DNA from: Paratrimastix pyriformis
Lineage: Eukaryota; Preaxostyla; Paratrimastigidae
Direction of reading: 5' to 3'
Assembly: GCA_027972325.1 (NCBI GenBank)
Contig: JAPMOS010000113.1
Span: 62,001 to 126,000 of the forward strand
Length of the DNA: 64,000 nt
How positions within the stretch are numbered: position 1 is the first letter of the stretch; the number at the start of each line of letters is the position of its first letter. Of the stretch, positions 8,762 to 18,823 are shown piece after piece. The translations under genes and the position numbers were made by a program. Below the pieces are notes generated by a model, which had not been told where the DNA came from, made no database searches, and saw nothing but the letters and a program-made list of their open reading frames with translations.

Positions 8762-9675
8762 TTCCCAGAAGCTGTCCCAGGTTCGGGCGCGGTACCAGCG
8801 CCCCGCGATCGCTCGATGAGCTCCCAGAGTCTGTCCATCGCTATTTGCTTACCTCTCACCTGCACACTTTGACCCATAGGCTCCACCCATTTTTCGTGGA
8901 GCAATTGTTCTGCATCTTCTGCTCCTTCCCCCTTGTCCAGCCACGCGATCAGTTTGATCGCATTGGCACCACTCCACCTTTCAGCGACACTGCCCATCAT
9001 AGCCGGGCATTCAAAACCAAATGGTTCGTATAGTCTCGCCCCACACCAACATTTCCCATCCCCTTCACCATTGATGTAGAATCTGATGTTGGCCGTGATG
9101 TACCGCTGCAAGATTGCCATCATGGCCAGTCTGCCCGACATTTCGCATCGCATGGTCTGCGTATTTATTCCGCCATTTCCCGTCTGAGCATTGATGACCA
9201 CCAGTGCGTTCTTGCGTTTCCGGGCCGCCCTGGAGATGCGTCCGCGGCGGCTGAAGGACTGGAGGCTTGTGCGAAAGTCTCCCTCCACCTCCCCGTCGCA
9301 TTGGTGAACCAACCGAAAACCCCAGGTCCGTTCCTGTTGCACCTTGCCTATGTCCTGTTTGATGCTTTGCCCGGCAATCTTGTCTGCCAATCTGTTCCCC
9401 TCCGCATCCAGCGATGCCCCTGTCTCCTGGTGCCCCTTCACCCACACCAGCCGGACACCCCCCCTGTGCTCCTTCAGAATTCGCTGTCCCCTTCGGAGGA
9501 GGCCCTCGGCCTTCGACTCGATCAGGTCCGTCGGTGTCCAGTCGTCCTTCATCAGCCTCTCCACCCATCCCTTTGCCACCTTACTGTCCGTGCGCACCTC
9601 CACGTTTGCATCCTGTCCCACTCTGATGGCTTCCAGGATGGCTTCCAGCTCTGCCTCATTGTTTGTTTGCCCTTT
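8710..9675 (-). CDS. LINE A RNase H second half and post-RNase H region
   Basis: It begins GQTNNEAELEAILEAI, which carries the RNase H Glu motif, then VEVRTDSKVAKGWV with the third-Asp motif, and VRLVWVKGHQETGASLDAEGNRLAD with the C-terminal His/Asp motif. The first-Asp motif (YTDGS) lies at 16.6 kb, on the other side of DIRS-I. Downstream is a conserved linker (VVINAQTGNGGINTQ, MMAILQRYIT, CWCGARLYEPFGFECP) with paired Cys residues suggesting a zinc-binding site, then SVQVRGKQIAMDRLWELIERS before the methyltransferase-like domain. RNase H would remove RNA from the cDNA hybrid. Confidence 0.85.
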   Translation of the reverse strand, partial: KGQTNNEAELEAILEAIRVGQDANVEVRTDSKVAKGWVERLMKDDWTPTDLIESKAEGLLRRGQRILKEHRGGVRLVWVKGHQETGASLDAEGNRLADKIAGQSIKQDIGKVQQERTWGFRLVHQCDGEVEGDFRTSLQSFSRRGRISRAARKRKNALVVINAQTGNGGINTQTMRCEMSGRLAMMAILQRYITANIRFYINGEGDGKCWCGARLYEPFGFECPAMMGSVAERWSGANAIKLIAWLDKGEGAEDAEQLLHEKWVEPMGQSVQVRGKQIAMDRLWELIERSRGAGTAPEPGTASGKCSPQKWRTSAIDMWMG

Positions 9676-9722
9676 CAGCCTCGGAGCCTCGGCGAACGAG
9701 TAATCAATCTCGACGACCTTCA

Positions 9723-9840
9723 TCTTCCCAAACCCCCAGGAAAATAGACATCACGTCAGGCAACGCAAAAAGCGGCACTGACCACAAATAGAAAGAAATT
9801 CCATGTCAGCTGACACGGATAGTGTACCCTGCCCTTTGCG
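9723..9840. repeat. DIRS-I left inverted terminal repeat
   Basis: About 118 bp from TCTTCCCAAACCCCCAGG to ACCCTGCCCTTTGCG. Nearly perfect complement of 16435-16551. Confidence 0.9.
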
Positions 9841-9851
9841 TTTCGCACGCT

Positions 9852-10313
9852 TCAAGACGCATCCCTATTGGGCAAAGAATGGATCAAGCAGATCAACAAG
9901 CAACACCACAACAACAGACCCAGCAGCAACAGGGGCCCGCCCTTGACCCTGAACATCCGGCCAACCCTGGCCGTGTCCACACACCGTGTGGCAGAGGAGG
10001 CCATGGGCAGACCCGGGTTTAGTGGCTTTTTCCTGGCCTCGGTGGCCGTCGTGGCTTTGTTCTTCAAAGCCTCCAGCTCGCTGGCCTCGATGATGCAGGC
10101 CTCGGGCATCTTCGTCCCGTCCTCCAGCCGGCACAGTGGGCGCCACTCGCTCCGGCGGAGGTCGCTAAGGGTCCTCGTCGTTTCCTTGAGGGCATCCAGA
10201 GCCAGGATGCCAAGGTTTCGAGCGGCCTCGAATGAGAGCTCAGACGGCGATGATGCCGTCGAAAGGTTGGCGAGTGCCACCAGAGTCTGTAGAGGGCGCA
10301 TAGCGGAGAACAC
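9852..10313 (-). CDS. Antisense open frame near the left end of DIRS-I, possible Gag part
   Basis: It encodes a helical stretch (SELSFEAARNLGILALDALK, then TLSDLRRSEWRPLCRLED) that has some resemblance to helical Gag regions of DIRS/Ngaro elements, followed by a hydrophobic end. It runs toward the left terminus, against the polymerase genes. An antisense gag would be unusual, so it may instead be a shadow of an unrecognised plus-strand exon. Low confidence. Confidence 0.25.
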   Translation of the reverse strand: MFSAMRPLQTLVALANLSTASSPSELSFEAARNLGILALDALKETTRTLSDLRRSEWRPLCRLEDGTKMPEACIIEASELEALKNKATTATEARKKPLNPGLPMASSATRCVDTARVGRMFRVKGGPLLLLGLLLWCCLLICLIHSLPNRDAS

Positions 10314-10346
10314 CCCTGCTGTAGCCCGAGCCAGCGCACTGTCCCG

Positions 10347-12180
10347 TTGAGTCGCCGCCTTCCGCAGGTCTGGATCAATGGCACTCCCAAAAACACCAAG
10401 TCAAACAGCACGGACTACCTCTGGGTTATTCCAAAGTCAAGACGGCGCAAGAAAACCCACTTTCTGTCCCCAGAATTTTGTCTGCCCTCGGGTCCTCCGT
10501 TGGCGCACGCTTTTCGACCAACCTCGTTGGCCTTATCATCACAGAGCCCACAACCAACTGGGGTCACAGAAGGCTCATTGGCATTCAATTCGGGTGCAGC
10601 CCCTCCTTTTCCTCGCTCCGTGGCGTTGTCTTGCCAAGAGACACGTTACAATCAACAAGAAGAAAAAGGTGAAGGGTCTGCTGCTCACCAACTCGCACCG
10701 CACAATGCTGAAATACTCGATACTCATCAGTCTTTGGTCCGGGAAGCCAGTCCTTGTGGTGTTCCACTCGGCACAACCGTGGCTAAACTGGAAACAACTT
10801 CTGCACCAGTTCCACCGGCACCGGACGGATCAGCACCGGTGATCACACCCTCGCAGGCGTCGTCGCCAGCACTCGGAGAGGCAGTCTGTATGAGCCCTAC
10901 CGCACAGTCACTCTCACACTCAGAGCAGGACAAGGCAACAAAGCCCGTGGGGCAGTCGGGGCGGGCCTGGGGTCCAGTCCAGGCTCTGACGGGTCGATGG
11001 AGGGAACATCACCCAGGGAGACTCGCGGCATGGGAACACTACCCACCGGAACCCTCCGCGCGAGGACATTACCCCAGGTGAGGCAGGCACTCACCGGAGA
11101 GACCCCGAAGAGGGCAGCACACGGTGCTGACGGAAGGACATGCGGAGGCGATCTCGTCGGGCAAACCTGAAACCCTCATGGAGGTCTGCGAGGTTGGGGA
11201 CTCGGAACAGCAACTCACACCCCAGGTTAGCGTCGTCACCTCAGCGGGGCGAGCGTCACCCAAGGAGGTCCCGAACGTGGGGGGCTACACAGAGACCGGC
11301 GAGAAGGATCCGCCGACCTTGGGCGAGGGGTTTGTGAACCCGAGACGGACCGATACACAGTCAGAGGCGGTCACACTCCCCAATGCGGGGACACGCGGGG
11401 AGGTCTGCGAGGCAGGGTCCCGGAAACACCCACTCACACGTTCCGCTAGCGTTGGCGGTGAAGCTCATGCACCTCAGTGGCGGAGGCAGCGACTCGCGTC
11501 CCCACCACCCCCTCCGGTACGGGTGCGGGGGTGGGGGGGAACCAGGCGCCCCTGGGGTGGCGCCGATAAAAGTAACCCCCAAAACGGCCAGATCAAATGG
11601 CAGGGCAAGACCTACCTGGCCCGGGAGTGGGACCAGAGCAAGGGAGGGCGGCAGCAGTCTGTCCAGCACACCTGCACCACCCATGCACTCCCTCACCCCT
11701 CCGCCCCGTCTTGTTCCCGCTCTCCCCCACAACCCCGTCACGGGACCGGAGGAGGGTGCCAAGTCCCGGGAGGGCAGGCACCCAACTCGGGAACCCACTC
11801 ACCCCCACCCCTCAGGGGAAACTCTGCCTCACCCCATAACACGGCCCAAGGGGCTCAGCTCGGGGAGGGACAGTCCCAACCCCTGGGGGAGGGACCCTTC
11901 CTTCTCGGACTGGACCCTCAATGGGACCGGGAGCAGGCCAAACTGCGGCTGCTGGCACAGCACCCACCTCGGGGACCACTGGCAGGCAGGCTGGCTCGGC
12001 ACCGGGAGGAGTGGTTGGCCCTCAGACCACCTCGGGAAGTGGCACAGGTGGTATCGGAAGGGTTTCACATCCCGTTCAAGGGACCCCACCCAACCCGGGG
12101 ACGTGGTCCCGGGACCCTACCACTTGGTGGGGAGGAGAAACTGGGCTTGGAGGCGGTGGTCCAGGAGTACCTTGGGATAT
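10347..12180 (+). other. Low-complexity 5' region of the DIRS-I polymerase gene
   Basis: Long open frames rich in Pro, Gly, Ser and Thr in all plus frames. No domain is recognised before the reverse transcriptase. Repeated phrases such as GEVCE and TLGEG suggest internal duplication. It may be the Gag or linker region. Confidence 0.4.
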
Positions 12181-13600
12181 CGGCACTGAAAACGATCCAG
12201 GGGGTCGGACAAAGGGATGAGATCTCCCATTTTTGGGCGGCCCAAGCCCGGCGGGAAATGGAGGTTGATCCTGGACCTCACCGCCTTGAATCACTTCATC
12301 TTCTGCCCCTCCTTCAAAATGGAGGGTGGAAGACGGTGAGGGCCGTGGTGGAGCCCATGATGTGGGCCACCAAGATCGACTTGAAACATGCATACTTTCA
12401 CATCCCGATCTTTCCACCTCACCGGAAATACCTGGGAGTCGAATGGGAGGGCACGGAATATCGCTTCCAAGCCCTCCCATTCGGCCTGAATGTGGCTCCC
12501 AGAATCTTTACGAAGACCATGAGAGTGGCAATCAAGGAAGCCCGAAGACACGGCATCTTGGTAGTCCACTACATCGACGACCTCCTGGTGTTGGGCAGGT
12601 CACCACAGGAGACCAAACTGCATACACTGGCACTCCTTCGTCACCTCCTCTCACTCGGGTTCGAGATCAGCTGGGACAAAACCCAAGTGGAACCAGTTCA
12701 AATGCTGGAGTTCCTGGGGTTTGTCCTCGACACTCGAGCGATGACACTCACTCCCACCCGAGAAGGCACAGAAGGTGAGAGAGATGGCGCACAACACCCA
12801 ACAGTGCACCACCATCAAAGCCAAATCATTGGCAGCGGTGATCGGGTTCATGTCGTCATGCAGGGAGACGATTCGCCCGGCCTGCTTGTACCTGCGCAAC
12901 CTGAACATCGACCTGTCCACGGCGATCAAGGCGCAGGGGGATGGCACGCACTGGTGACCCTTTCGGAGGAGTCACACAGGGACTTGGAGTGGTGGGAACA
13001 TGCACAGTACCCCACCAGCACCCCACTTCGGACCCCACCAGCAGAGCTGATCCTGACCACGGATGCAGCCGAGATGGGCTGGGGGCAGTGCTGAGGACTC
13101 CGGCACAGAGCATCGAGCAGGGCATCCCAGCACACGAGTTGTGGAGAGTGACGGACCTGCAGGAGATCAGTTCAATAAACCCGCTCGAATTGGAAGCGGG
13201 CATCAGGTCACTCCACCTGTTCCGGGAACAGGTCACAGGCAAGTCCGTACTTTGGTTCTCGGACAATTCGTCTGTCGTGGTCAGTCGGCAGACTCAAGTC
13301 ACAGAGCCAGCAGCTCAACACCCGGTTGAGAACACTCTGGGAGTTCTGCCAGACACACCAGATCACCCTCACCACAGAGCACATTCACGGCACCGACAAC
13401 GTGAGAGCGGACAGGCTCTCGCGGTGGGTCGACGCCGAAGATTACCAGCTCCACCCAGCCCTCTTCAGGGCGGTGGTGAAACTCAGGACGAAGCCGACGG
13501 TGGACGCCTTTGCATCGGCGCGAAACCACCTGTGCCCCGGTTCTGGTCCTTGGTCAAGGAACCGGGAGCGGTGGGAGTGGACTTCTTCGGCAGAACCTAG
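12181..13600 (+). CDS. DIRS-I reverse transcriptase and RNase H (fossil)
   Basis: Reverse-transcriptase motifs in order: KIDLKHAYFHIPI (motif A, near 12373), YRFQALPFGLNVAPRIFTK (motif B) and VVHYIDDLLVLG (motif C with the catalytic DD, near 12570), then EFLGFVLDT. The HIPI/YRF/LPFGL pattern is typical of DIRS and LTR polymerases. RNase H follows with LTTDAAEMGWG, NPLELEAGIRSLHLF and VLWFSDNSSVVV, then IHGTDNVRADRLSR. Together they copy the RNA and remove the template. The frames do not connect, so the gene is broken. Confidence 0.85.
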
Positions 13601-14049
13601 CCTCAGAAGTGCCGTGGATCAACCCACCGTTCTCGCTCATCCTCAGAGTCTTGGAACGGTTGAGGGAGCAGCGGGGAGGCTCTTCTCCTCACCCCGGTGT
13701 GGACATCGGCACCGTGGTGGCCAGTGATGCTGCACATGGCAGTGGCACCACCCCTGACCCTACCACGGCAGGAGAACACATTCCTGGCAGGCACGACACG
13801 CAACCTCAAGGGAATTGGGCCCCCACACTGGGAGTGTTGTGTGACACAGATGTCGGGGGACCCAGTCCGGCAAGCCAGGGCACACCTCGAGTGGGGTTGG
13901 CAGACACTCACCAATCCGGATCTCACCCTCGTCCAGAAGTTCCAGGACCGACAGCTGCACCCCATGGGTCCAGCCCGGATCTTCGACGACCCGGAGGCCT
14001 GGTGGGGGAGCAACGAGCCCCTGATCCCACAGTGGGACAGGGAGCTGTA

Positions 14050-15400
14050 GACGTCGACGCAGACTCGGGAGAGGACATGACCTTAGCCGAGCTGGCAGCG
14101 TCTCTGCGCTCAAAGAGCACCACCACCCCCACTCTCATGACACACCACCCGGAGTCCTGTGTGACAAACCCGCCGGGTCGGTCGGAAGCACCCACGAGTG
14201 GGGCCTGTGATGCCCAGAACGCCGCGGGGACACCCGTGGACGGAACTCTGTTTCGCCCGGGCAAGAAAGGTCCTGCCCCAGGACGCGCGACACCCACACC
14301 CACAGCCCGGAAAAAGCTCTCAGATGAGGCTCCTGCTTGGGCCCCTAAGCATCCGGAGCTGTCGGCAGCGGCAGGTTATTTCATTCAGAGGTCATTGGCA
14401 GAGAAAACCTCGAAGAAATACTCACACATCATTCGCCGCTATGAAGAGTGGTGCGCGCTCAAAGACCTGGCTCCGATCACGGAGGCGACCGACCAGAATG
14501 AGGTCCAGGTCGCCTCGTTCATTGCGGATGAGGCCATGGAGAGGGACCTCAGCTCGGGCTCGGCAGGGGCACGTCGCTCAGCACTGTCCATGTACTTCAC
14601 CATGAGTGGCCACCCTCTATCACCGGAAGGCAAACTGGTGAAACAAGTCGTCACCGGCATCGGGAAGGACAAACCGGCTGGGGCAAAGACCTCGGTCCGA
14701 TCTGGGACCTAGCAGACCTCTTGAAATTGCTCGAGGGGGAATGGGCTGACAATGCGACCCTTGACCAAAATCGGCTCATTGGTAAAGTCGCCAGCTTGTT
14801 GGAGATCGCGGGGTTGAGGGTCATGGACACAACCTCGATCTCTTTTCCGACTCACGCTTTGAGTTCGGCCAGCCGGGGTGCGAGCACTCAGTTCGGCTGA
14901 AGGTGTGCCCGAAGGAGACACACAACACCAAGATTCGATGGGTCCAGGTGGTCGGGGCTCCCGACAACCCACTGTGCCTACACTGCGCCATGAAACAGTG
15001 GCTGACCAAGCGGCCGACGGAACCAGCGGTTGCGGGTCAGGCAGTGTCGGACACCTTCTTTGTCTTTCCACGGGATAATTCAGTGAAGTGCAGGGTGGGC
15101 AAAGCCATCTCGGCAGACTGGATCCGGAACTGCGTGCGTTCGACGATGACGGTGGCAGGCATTCCCCTGCAGTGGGGTGCCCATTCAATTCGCTCAGCCG
15201 CCCCGTCGAAAGCCGCTGCACTGGGCATTCCACTGCCACAGATTCTGACCAGGTATCGTTGGAGCTCCAGGTCCAGCACCTACCAAATGCACTATGGTCG
15301 CACAGTGGAAGGAGTCACGGATCGCTTCGACGAGGCACTGTTGGCGGGTCGGTTCAGTGGCAAACCTCATGAAATGTCGGGGCCGCTGAACCTGACAAGG
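14050..15400 (+). CDS. DIRS-I tyrosine recombinase (fossil)
   Basis: The N-terminal helical core-binding part reads LAEKTSKKYSHIIRRYEEWC. The catalytic part reads RLKVCPKETHNTKIRW, CLHCAM, GAHSIRSAAPSKAAALGIPL, RYRWSS and TYQMHYGR, giving H-x-x-R, the Trp and the nucleophilic Tyr in the expected order. The enzyme would insert a circular cDNA without a target duplication, which agrees with the clean junctions at 9675/16576. Looks broken once or twice. Confidence 0.8.
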
Positions 15401-15464
15401 GGACCCCTAGGGGTTCCCCCTTGGCAGGCACGAGTTGGGAGGCAGTGTGATTCCTTTGGCATGC

Positions 15465-15580
15465 TGTCTATTTTCCTGGGGTTTGGGAAGATGAAGGTCG
15501 TCGAGATTGATTACTCGTTCGCCGAGGCTCCGAGGCTGAAGCGAGGAATCATCGAGACTCTTCTTCTCCCAAACCCCCAG
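15465..15580. repeat. DIRS-I internal complementary region
   Basis: It holds TGTCTATTTTCCTGGGGTTT, the complement of the left-end region up to GAGGCTGAAG, joined directly to CGAGGAATCATCGAGACTC and CCAAACCCCCAG, the complement of the right end. The junction fixes the true element ends at about 9676 and 16575. Confidence 0.85.
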
Positions 15581-15609
15581 AAATACTCCCACCCGCCTCC
15601 CCTGGTGGC

Positions 15610-16116
15610 GTGGAGCACCACATGGCTTACAGCCCCACTGCCTCACCACCTCCTGAGCCTGCCGACACCACCTTTGCTCTTCCTGCCATTTTGAGGAGCA
15701 AAGGGTGGGGAGGGAGACAGGTCATGTTACCTTTTCCCCCCTCTGTCACAACACAACCACACTCGCCCGCACACAGCCCTCGCGCTGGACCCGGGCAAGG
15801 AACTCTCGGTCTACAACGCCAACCGGCGTCTGACCAAGCAGGGCTACGATCACCCCAAGGCCGCTACGCGCCTCTTCACTCTGGAAGATGGGTCGAGGGT
15901 GGTCGTTTCAACACCCACCGCGGCCGCAGTGGACATTGGGTCTCGTCGCGCGGACGCGGAGGCTCTGCTGTTCGAGGCGCGACCCGAGGATGGTCTCGGG
16001 GTGCTACTCGTGGCCGTGGCCGTGGCCGTGGCCGTGGCGGCCGCAAGTTCTTTTCGGCCGCCTCTTCTGCCCGTGGCAAGAGCTCCGCTGAGGAGTCTGC
16101 TGCGGAGGCGAAGTGA
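15610..16116 (+). CDS. Post-ICR open frame with RG-rich C-terminus in DIRS-I
   Basis: Begins MEHHMAYSPTASPPPEPADT and ends with an Arg/Gly-rich tail (RGATRGRGRGRGRGGRKFF) and a short acidic end. A probable intron ends at CCGCACACAG near 15777, splitting it into a short first and a long last exon. DIRS-II has an RG-rich exon in the same position. Its place between the internal complementary region and the right repeat is unusual for DIRS elements. It is probably a nucleic-acid-binding Gag tail or accessory protein. Confidence 0.45.
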   Translation: MEHHMAYSPTASPPPEPADTTFALPAILRSKGWGGRQVMLPFPPSVTTQPHSPAHSPRAGPGQGTLGLQRQPASDQAGLRSPQGRYAPLHSGRWVEGGRFNTHRGRSGHWVSSRGRGGSAVRGATRGWSRGATRGRGRGRGRGGRKFFSAASSARGKSSAEESAAEAK

Positions 16117-16434
16117 ATGGAAGGCACTTCGTCCCCCGGGGGTCTTTTTCTGAGGCTTCGCCCCTCTGTATTTTTCCTGATTTTTGCGTGACCTGGTAAG
16201 CCGGAGGTTTCTCCACCCTCCTCTTTCCCTCCGCAGACACATGCTTACCGGGGTGAGCTTCGGCGGCTCATGGGGAGGAGAAGTTGAATTTTATTGTGCC
16301 GATGTTTGATCAATCTTTGAAAGCCTCTTTTGTTTTGTCTCTCTCGTCTTTCTTCTATCTACATTCTTTCTTTGGGATGCGTCTGGGCCTGACCACACCT
16401 TCCGGAGTGGTGCCCGGCCCCTTTGACGTGCTTA

Positions 16435-16551
16435 CGCAAGGGCAGGGTACACTATCCGTGTCAGCTGACATGGAATTTCTTTCTATTTGTGGTCAGTGCC
16501 GCTTTTTGCGTTGCCTGACGTGATGTCTATTTTCCTGGGGGTTTGGGAAGA
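16435..16551. repeat. DIRS-I right inverted terminal repeat
   Basis: Complement of 9723-9840. The outer extension GAGTCTCGATGATTCCTCGC (ending 16575) is copied only in the internal complementary region. Confidence 0.9.
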
Positions 16552-16575
16552 AGAAGAGTCTCGATGATTCCTCGC

Positions 16576-16710
16576 TTTCCCGTGCACCTTCTCCCGACCC
16601 GCACAGCCAGTGCCCCATTGGACAGCCGCTCCACCACCGCCAATGCAGCTCGCCGGTCCTTCTTCTTCTTGGTCGCGCTACCATCTGTGTAAAAAGTCCG
16701 CCACTTCAGC
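16576..16710 (-). CDS. LINE A RNase H, first half
   Basis: Encodes WRTFYTDGSATKKKKDRRAA and then RVGRRCTGK. YTDGS carries the first catalytic Asp of RNase H. The sequence stops at the DIRS-I boundary after CTGK and resumes with GQTNNEAEL at 9675, the natural next step in this fold. Confidence 0.85.
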
Positions 16711-17782
16711 TCGGGCTCCTCCACCAGCACCTCCACCTCCTCACACTCCGCCCGCAGTGCCTCCCATCGCCTCCACATTGCCTCGTCCCACTTGCCCGCT
16801 CTCATCCGGCTCTTCTTGCTTTCCCCGTTCTGGTCCAGGTGCCTCTCCGCCCCCCTCTTCTTGTCGCTGGCTTCAACATGCATCCTCTCCGTTTCGCCAT
16901 CCCCTTGCTCGTCGGGCTTCCCTTTCTTGGCGGCCTCCCACCCCGGCTCCCCGCTTCGGCGTTTCCTGTTCTTCGCCACGACCACCAGCTTTCCTCCTTG
17001 CCCCACCATCAGCTTGGCTTGTCTCATCTTCCTCTCCGGGTCTGGGATCCCGTGATCCTTCCCACCATCCTCCCTCTCTTGCCCGTATCCCGTCCCGCCC
17101 TCTCTCGGCTCTCCTCCTTTCCTGTTCCGTCCTTGCCCTCTTTCGATCTCTTTCTGCCACTTCTTCCTCTCGGATCCTCCTCGCCAACTTAACATATTCC
17201 GTCTCCACTTTGTTCCCCACACACACACCGCTCCTTGATGGCCTCCACGTACTGCGGCATCGTGCCCTTCCACTGAAACCTACCGCCCACAATCAGGTCA
17301 GCCACACTCCTGATGCCCCTCTTCATGAGTGTCTGCCTATGCCGCTTGGTGATTTTGCATGGCTCTGCCAGCTCCTCCAGTGTTGTCGGCATTCCCATTC
17401 CGCTTCCTTTTCAATACTTCCCCATCCCTCACGATGGCCAACCCCTTCTTGTGCAAGATCCTCAACATCCCCGACACCACCCCGGCATCTTCTCCTTCGC
17501 GTGCAGTCTGACCCACTTCCCGGGGTTGTCCAGCAGCGGCTCACTCGTCGTCCACAACTTTTGCAGCAGGGCTATCTCTTCACGGAGCATCACGCCGCAC
17601 CCTTGTTGGTCTGCCACCCTGCCCAGCAGTTGCGTGAGCACCATCATGTCGTGCACATCCACCGGGTCCTTGAGACCCATCCCACCCTCATCCTCCGGGA
17701 AGAAGAGCACCTCCGCCGGGTCGCATTTCCCAAGCACCCACCAATCTCCCGAAATACTCGCGCATAGCGCTGTTGAAGAATC
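16711..17782 (-). other. LINE A region between reverse transcriptase and RNase H
   Basis: Charged, Lys/Arg/Glu-rich coding stretches in shifting frames (EEEVAERDRKRARTEQERRR, TLEELAEPCKITKRHRQTLM, NECVSTCLQYTARQCPMPQK). The last resembles the thumb and connection region after LINE reverse transcriptases. No separate domain is recognised. Confidence 0.5.
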
Positions 17783-18823
17783 TCAAGGTCCTTCTGCGGC
17801 ATGGGGCACTGCCTCGCCGTATATTGTAGGCACGTCGACACGCACTCGTTGATCATCTGCACCATCAACCTCGGTGGGACCTTCTTGTCCATCAGCCTGT
17901 GCAACCTCCCACACATTTTTCTGGATGACCTTCTCCGTGTTGATCTTCATGTTCATCTCCTCGTCTATCCAAATTCCCAGGTACCGGATGGCCCCACCCT
18001 TCTGCTGGACCTTGATGACTCGACCCTCACCCAGGTCCAGGTCCGTCTTGCTCTTCACCCCCCCACACAGGTAGTCACACTTGGTCCACGACAGCTGCAT
18101 ACCCGCCTCCTCCACCTTCCGTCTCACTGTGTTGACCAACCGTACCATCTGCTCCTTGGTTCGAGTGACCAGCATCACATCGTCAGCAAAGGCAAGGACT
18201 TTCACCTTCCTTCCACTATCCAGGATATACCCACCTTCCTGCTTTCGCACCTCTGCCAGCACTTCCTCCATGAATGAGATAAATAGCAGACATGAAAGCG
18301 GGTCCCCCTGACTAATGCCTCTCTCTATCTCATAGCTCTCCGTCAGCCCGAAACCCGTAATGACTTTGGCCTTCCTCCCCTCGTACAGACTATCCACATA
18401 CCTGATGAATGCCTCCTCAACCCCCATCCGTCTCAACCCCCTCCTCAGTGCGTCCATGTCCACTGTATCATAGGCCTTTTTGATATCTAACGAGCACATG
18501 TGGAATTCCCTGCCTCCCATAATTTTCGAGTCAGTGAGCACTCCCATAATTTCTGCAATTGGGGTCTCAATCCTTCTCCCTCTCAGAAACCCAAACTGCT
18601 CCTCCCCAAACACATTCTTCTGTACGCACCATTCTTGGAACCGCGACGCCACCACCACTTGCAGCCCCTTCAAAAAGACCTGTATCAAAGTGATTGGCCT
18701 TCTGCCTGCAGGGTCACCAGGGTGTTCTGTCTGCGACTTCGTGGCCATGAACACCGAACTGACCTTGAGCTCCTGCGGCACTTCACTCCGCTCCAACATC
18801 TCATTGTATCTCCTCCCAACCAC
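17783..18823 (-). CDS. LINE A reverse transcriptase
   Basis: Motifs in order: GRRPITLIQVFLKGLQVVVA, EEQFGFLRGR, CSLDIKKAYDTVD (motif A), GISQGDPLSCLLF (motif B), KVLAFADDVMLV (motif C with FADD) and GGAIRYLGIWID. This is a non-LTR reverse transcriptase; the enzyme would copy LINE RNA from a nicked target. The domain is open over its whole length in this copy, unlike the rest of ORF2. Confidence 0.93.
   Translation of the reverse strand: MVGRRYNEMLERSEVPQELKVSSVFMATKSQTEHPGDPAGRRPITLIQVFLKGLQVVVASRFQEWCVQKNVFGEEQFGFLRGRRIETPIAEIMGVLTDSKIMGGREFHMCSLDIKKAYDTVDMDALRRGLRRMGVEEAFIRYVDSLYEGRKAKVITGFGLTESYEIERGISQGDPLSCLLFISFMEEVLAEVRKQEGGYILDSGRKVKVLAFADDVMLVTRTKEQMVRLVNTVRRKVEEAGMQLSWTKCDYLCGGVKSKTDLDLGEGRVIKVQQKGGAIRYLGIWIDEEMNMKINTEKVIQKNVWEVAQADGQEGPTEVDGADDQRVRVDVPTIYGEAVPHAAEGP

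Larger units (their letters stand above)
9676..16575 (+). mobile_element. DIRS-like tyrosine-recombinase retroelement (DIRS-I) inside LINE A
   Basis: Inverted terminal repeats of about 118 bp (9723-9840 and 16435-16551) with short unique outer extensions, and an internal complementary region at 15465-15580 that joins the complement of both ends. Plus-strand parts are reverse transcriptase, RNase H and tyrosine recombinase, followed by an RG-rich exon. It sits inside the LINE A RNase H coding sequence. The flanking LINE bases join across the element as ...CGGGAAAGGGCAAAC... with at most a 3-4 bp ambiguity, as expected for recombinase-mediated entry without a real target duplication. The coding parts lie in several frames, so it looks broken (roughly four or five breaks), although the ends are well kept. 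Confidence 0.88.

Noticed and set aside
9852-10313. Antisense gag gene of DIRS-I as a firm call
   Set aside because: Similarity to DIRS Gag is only a loose helical pattern, and the orientation is against the other genes; kept only as a low-confidence feature.
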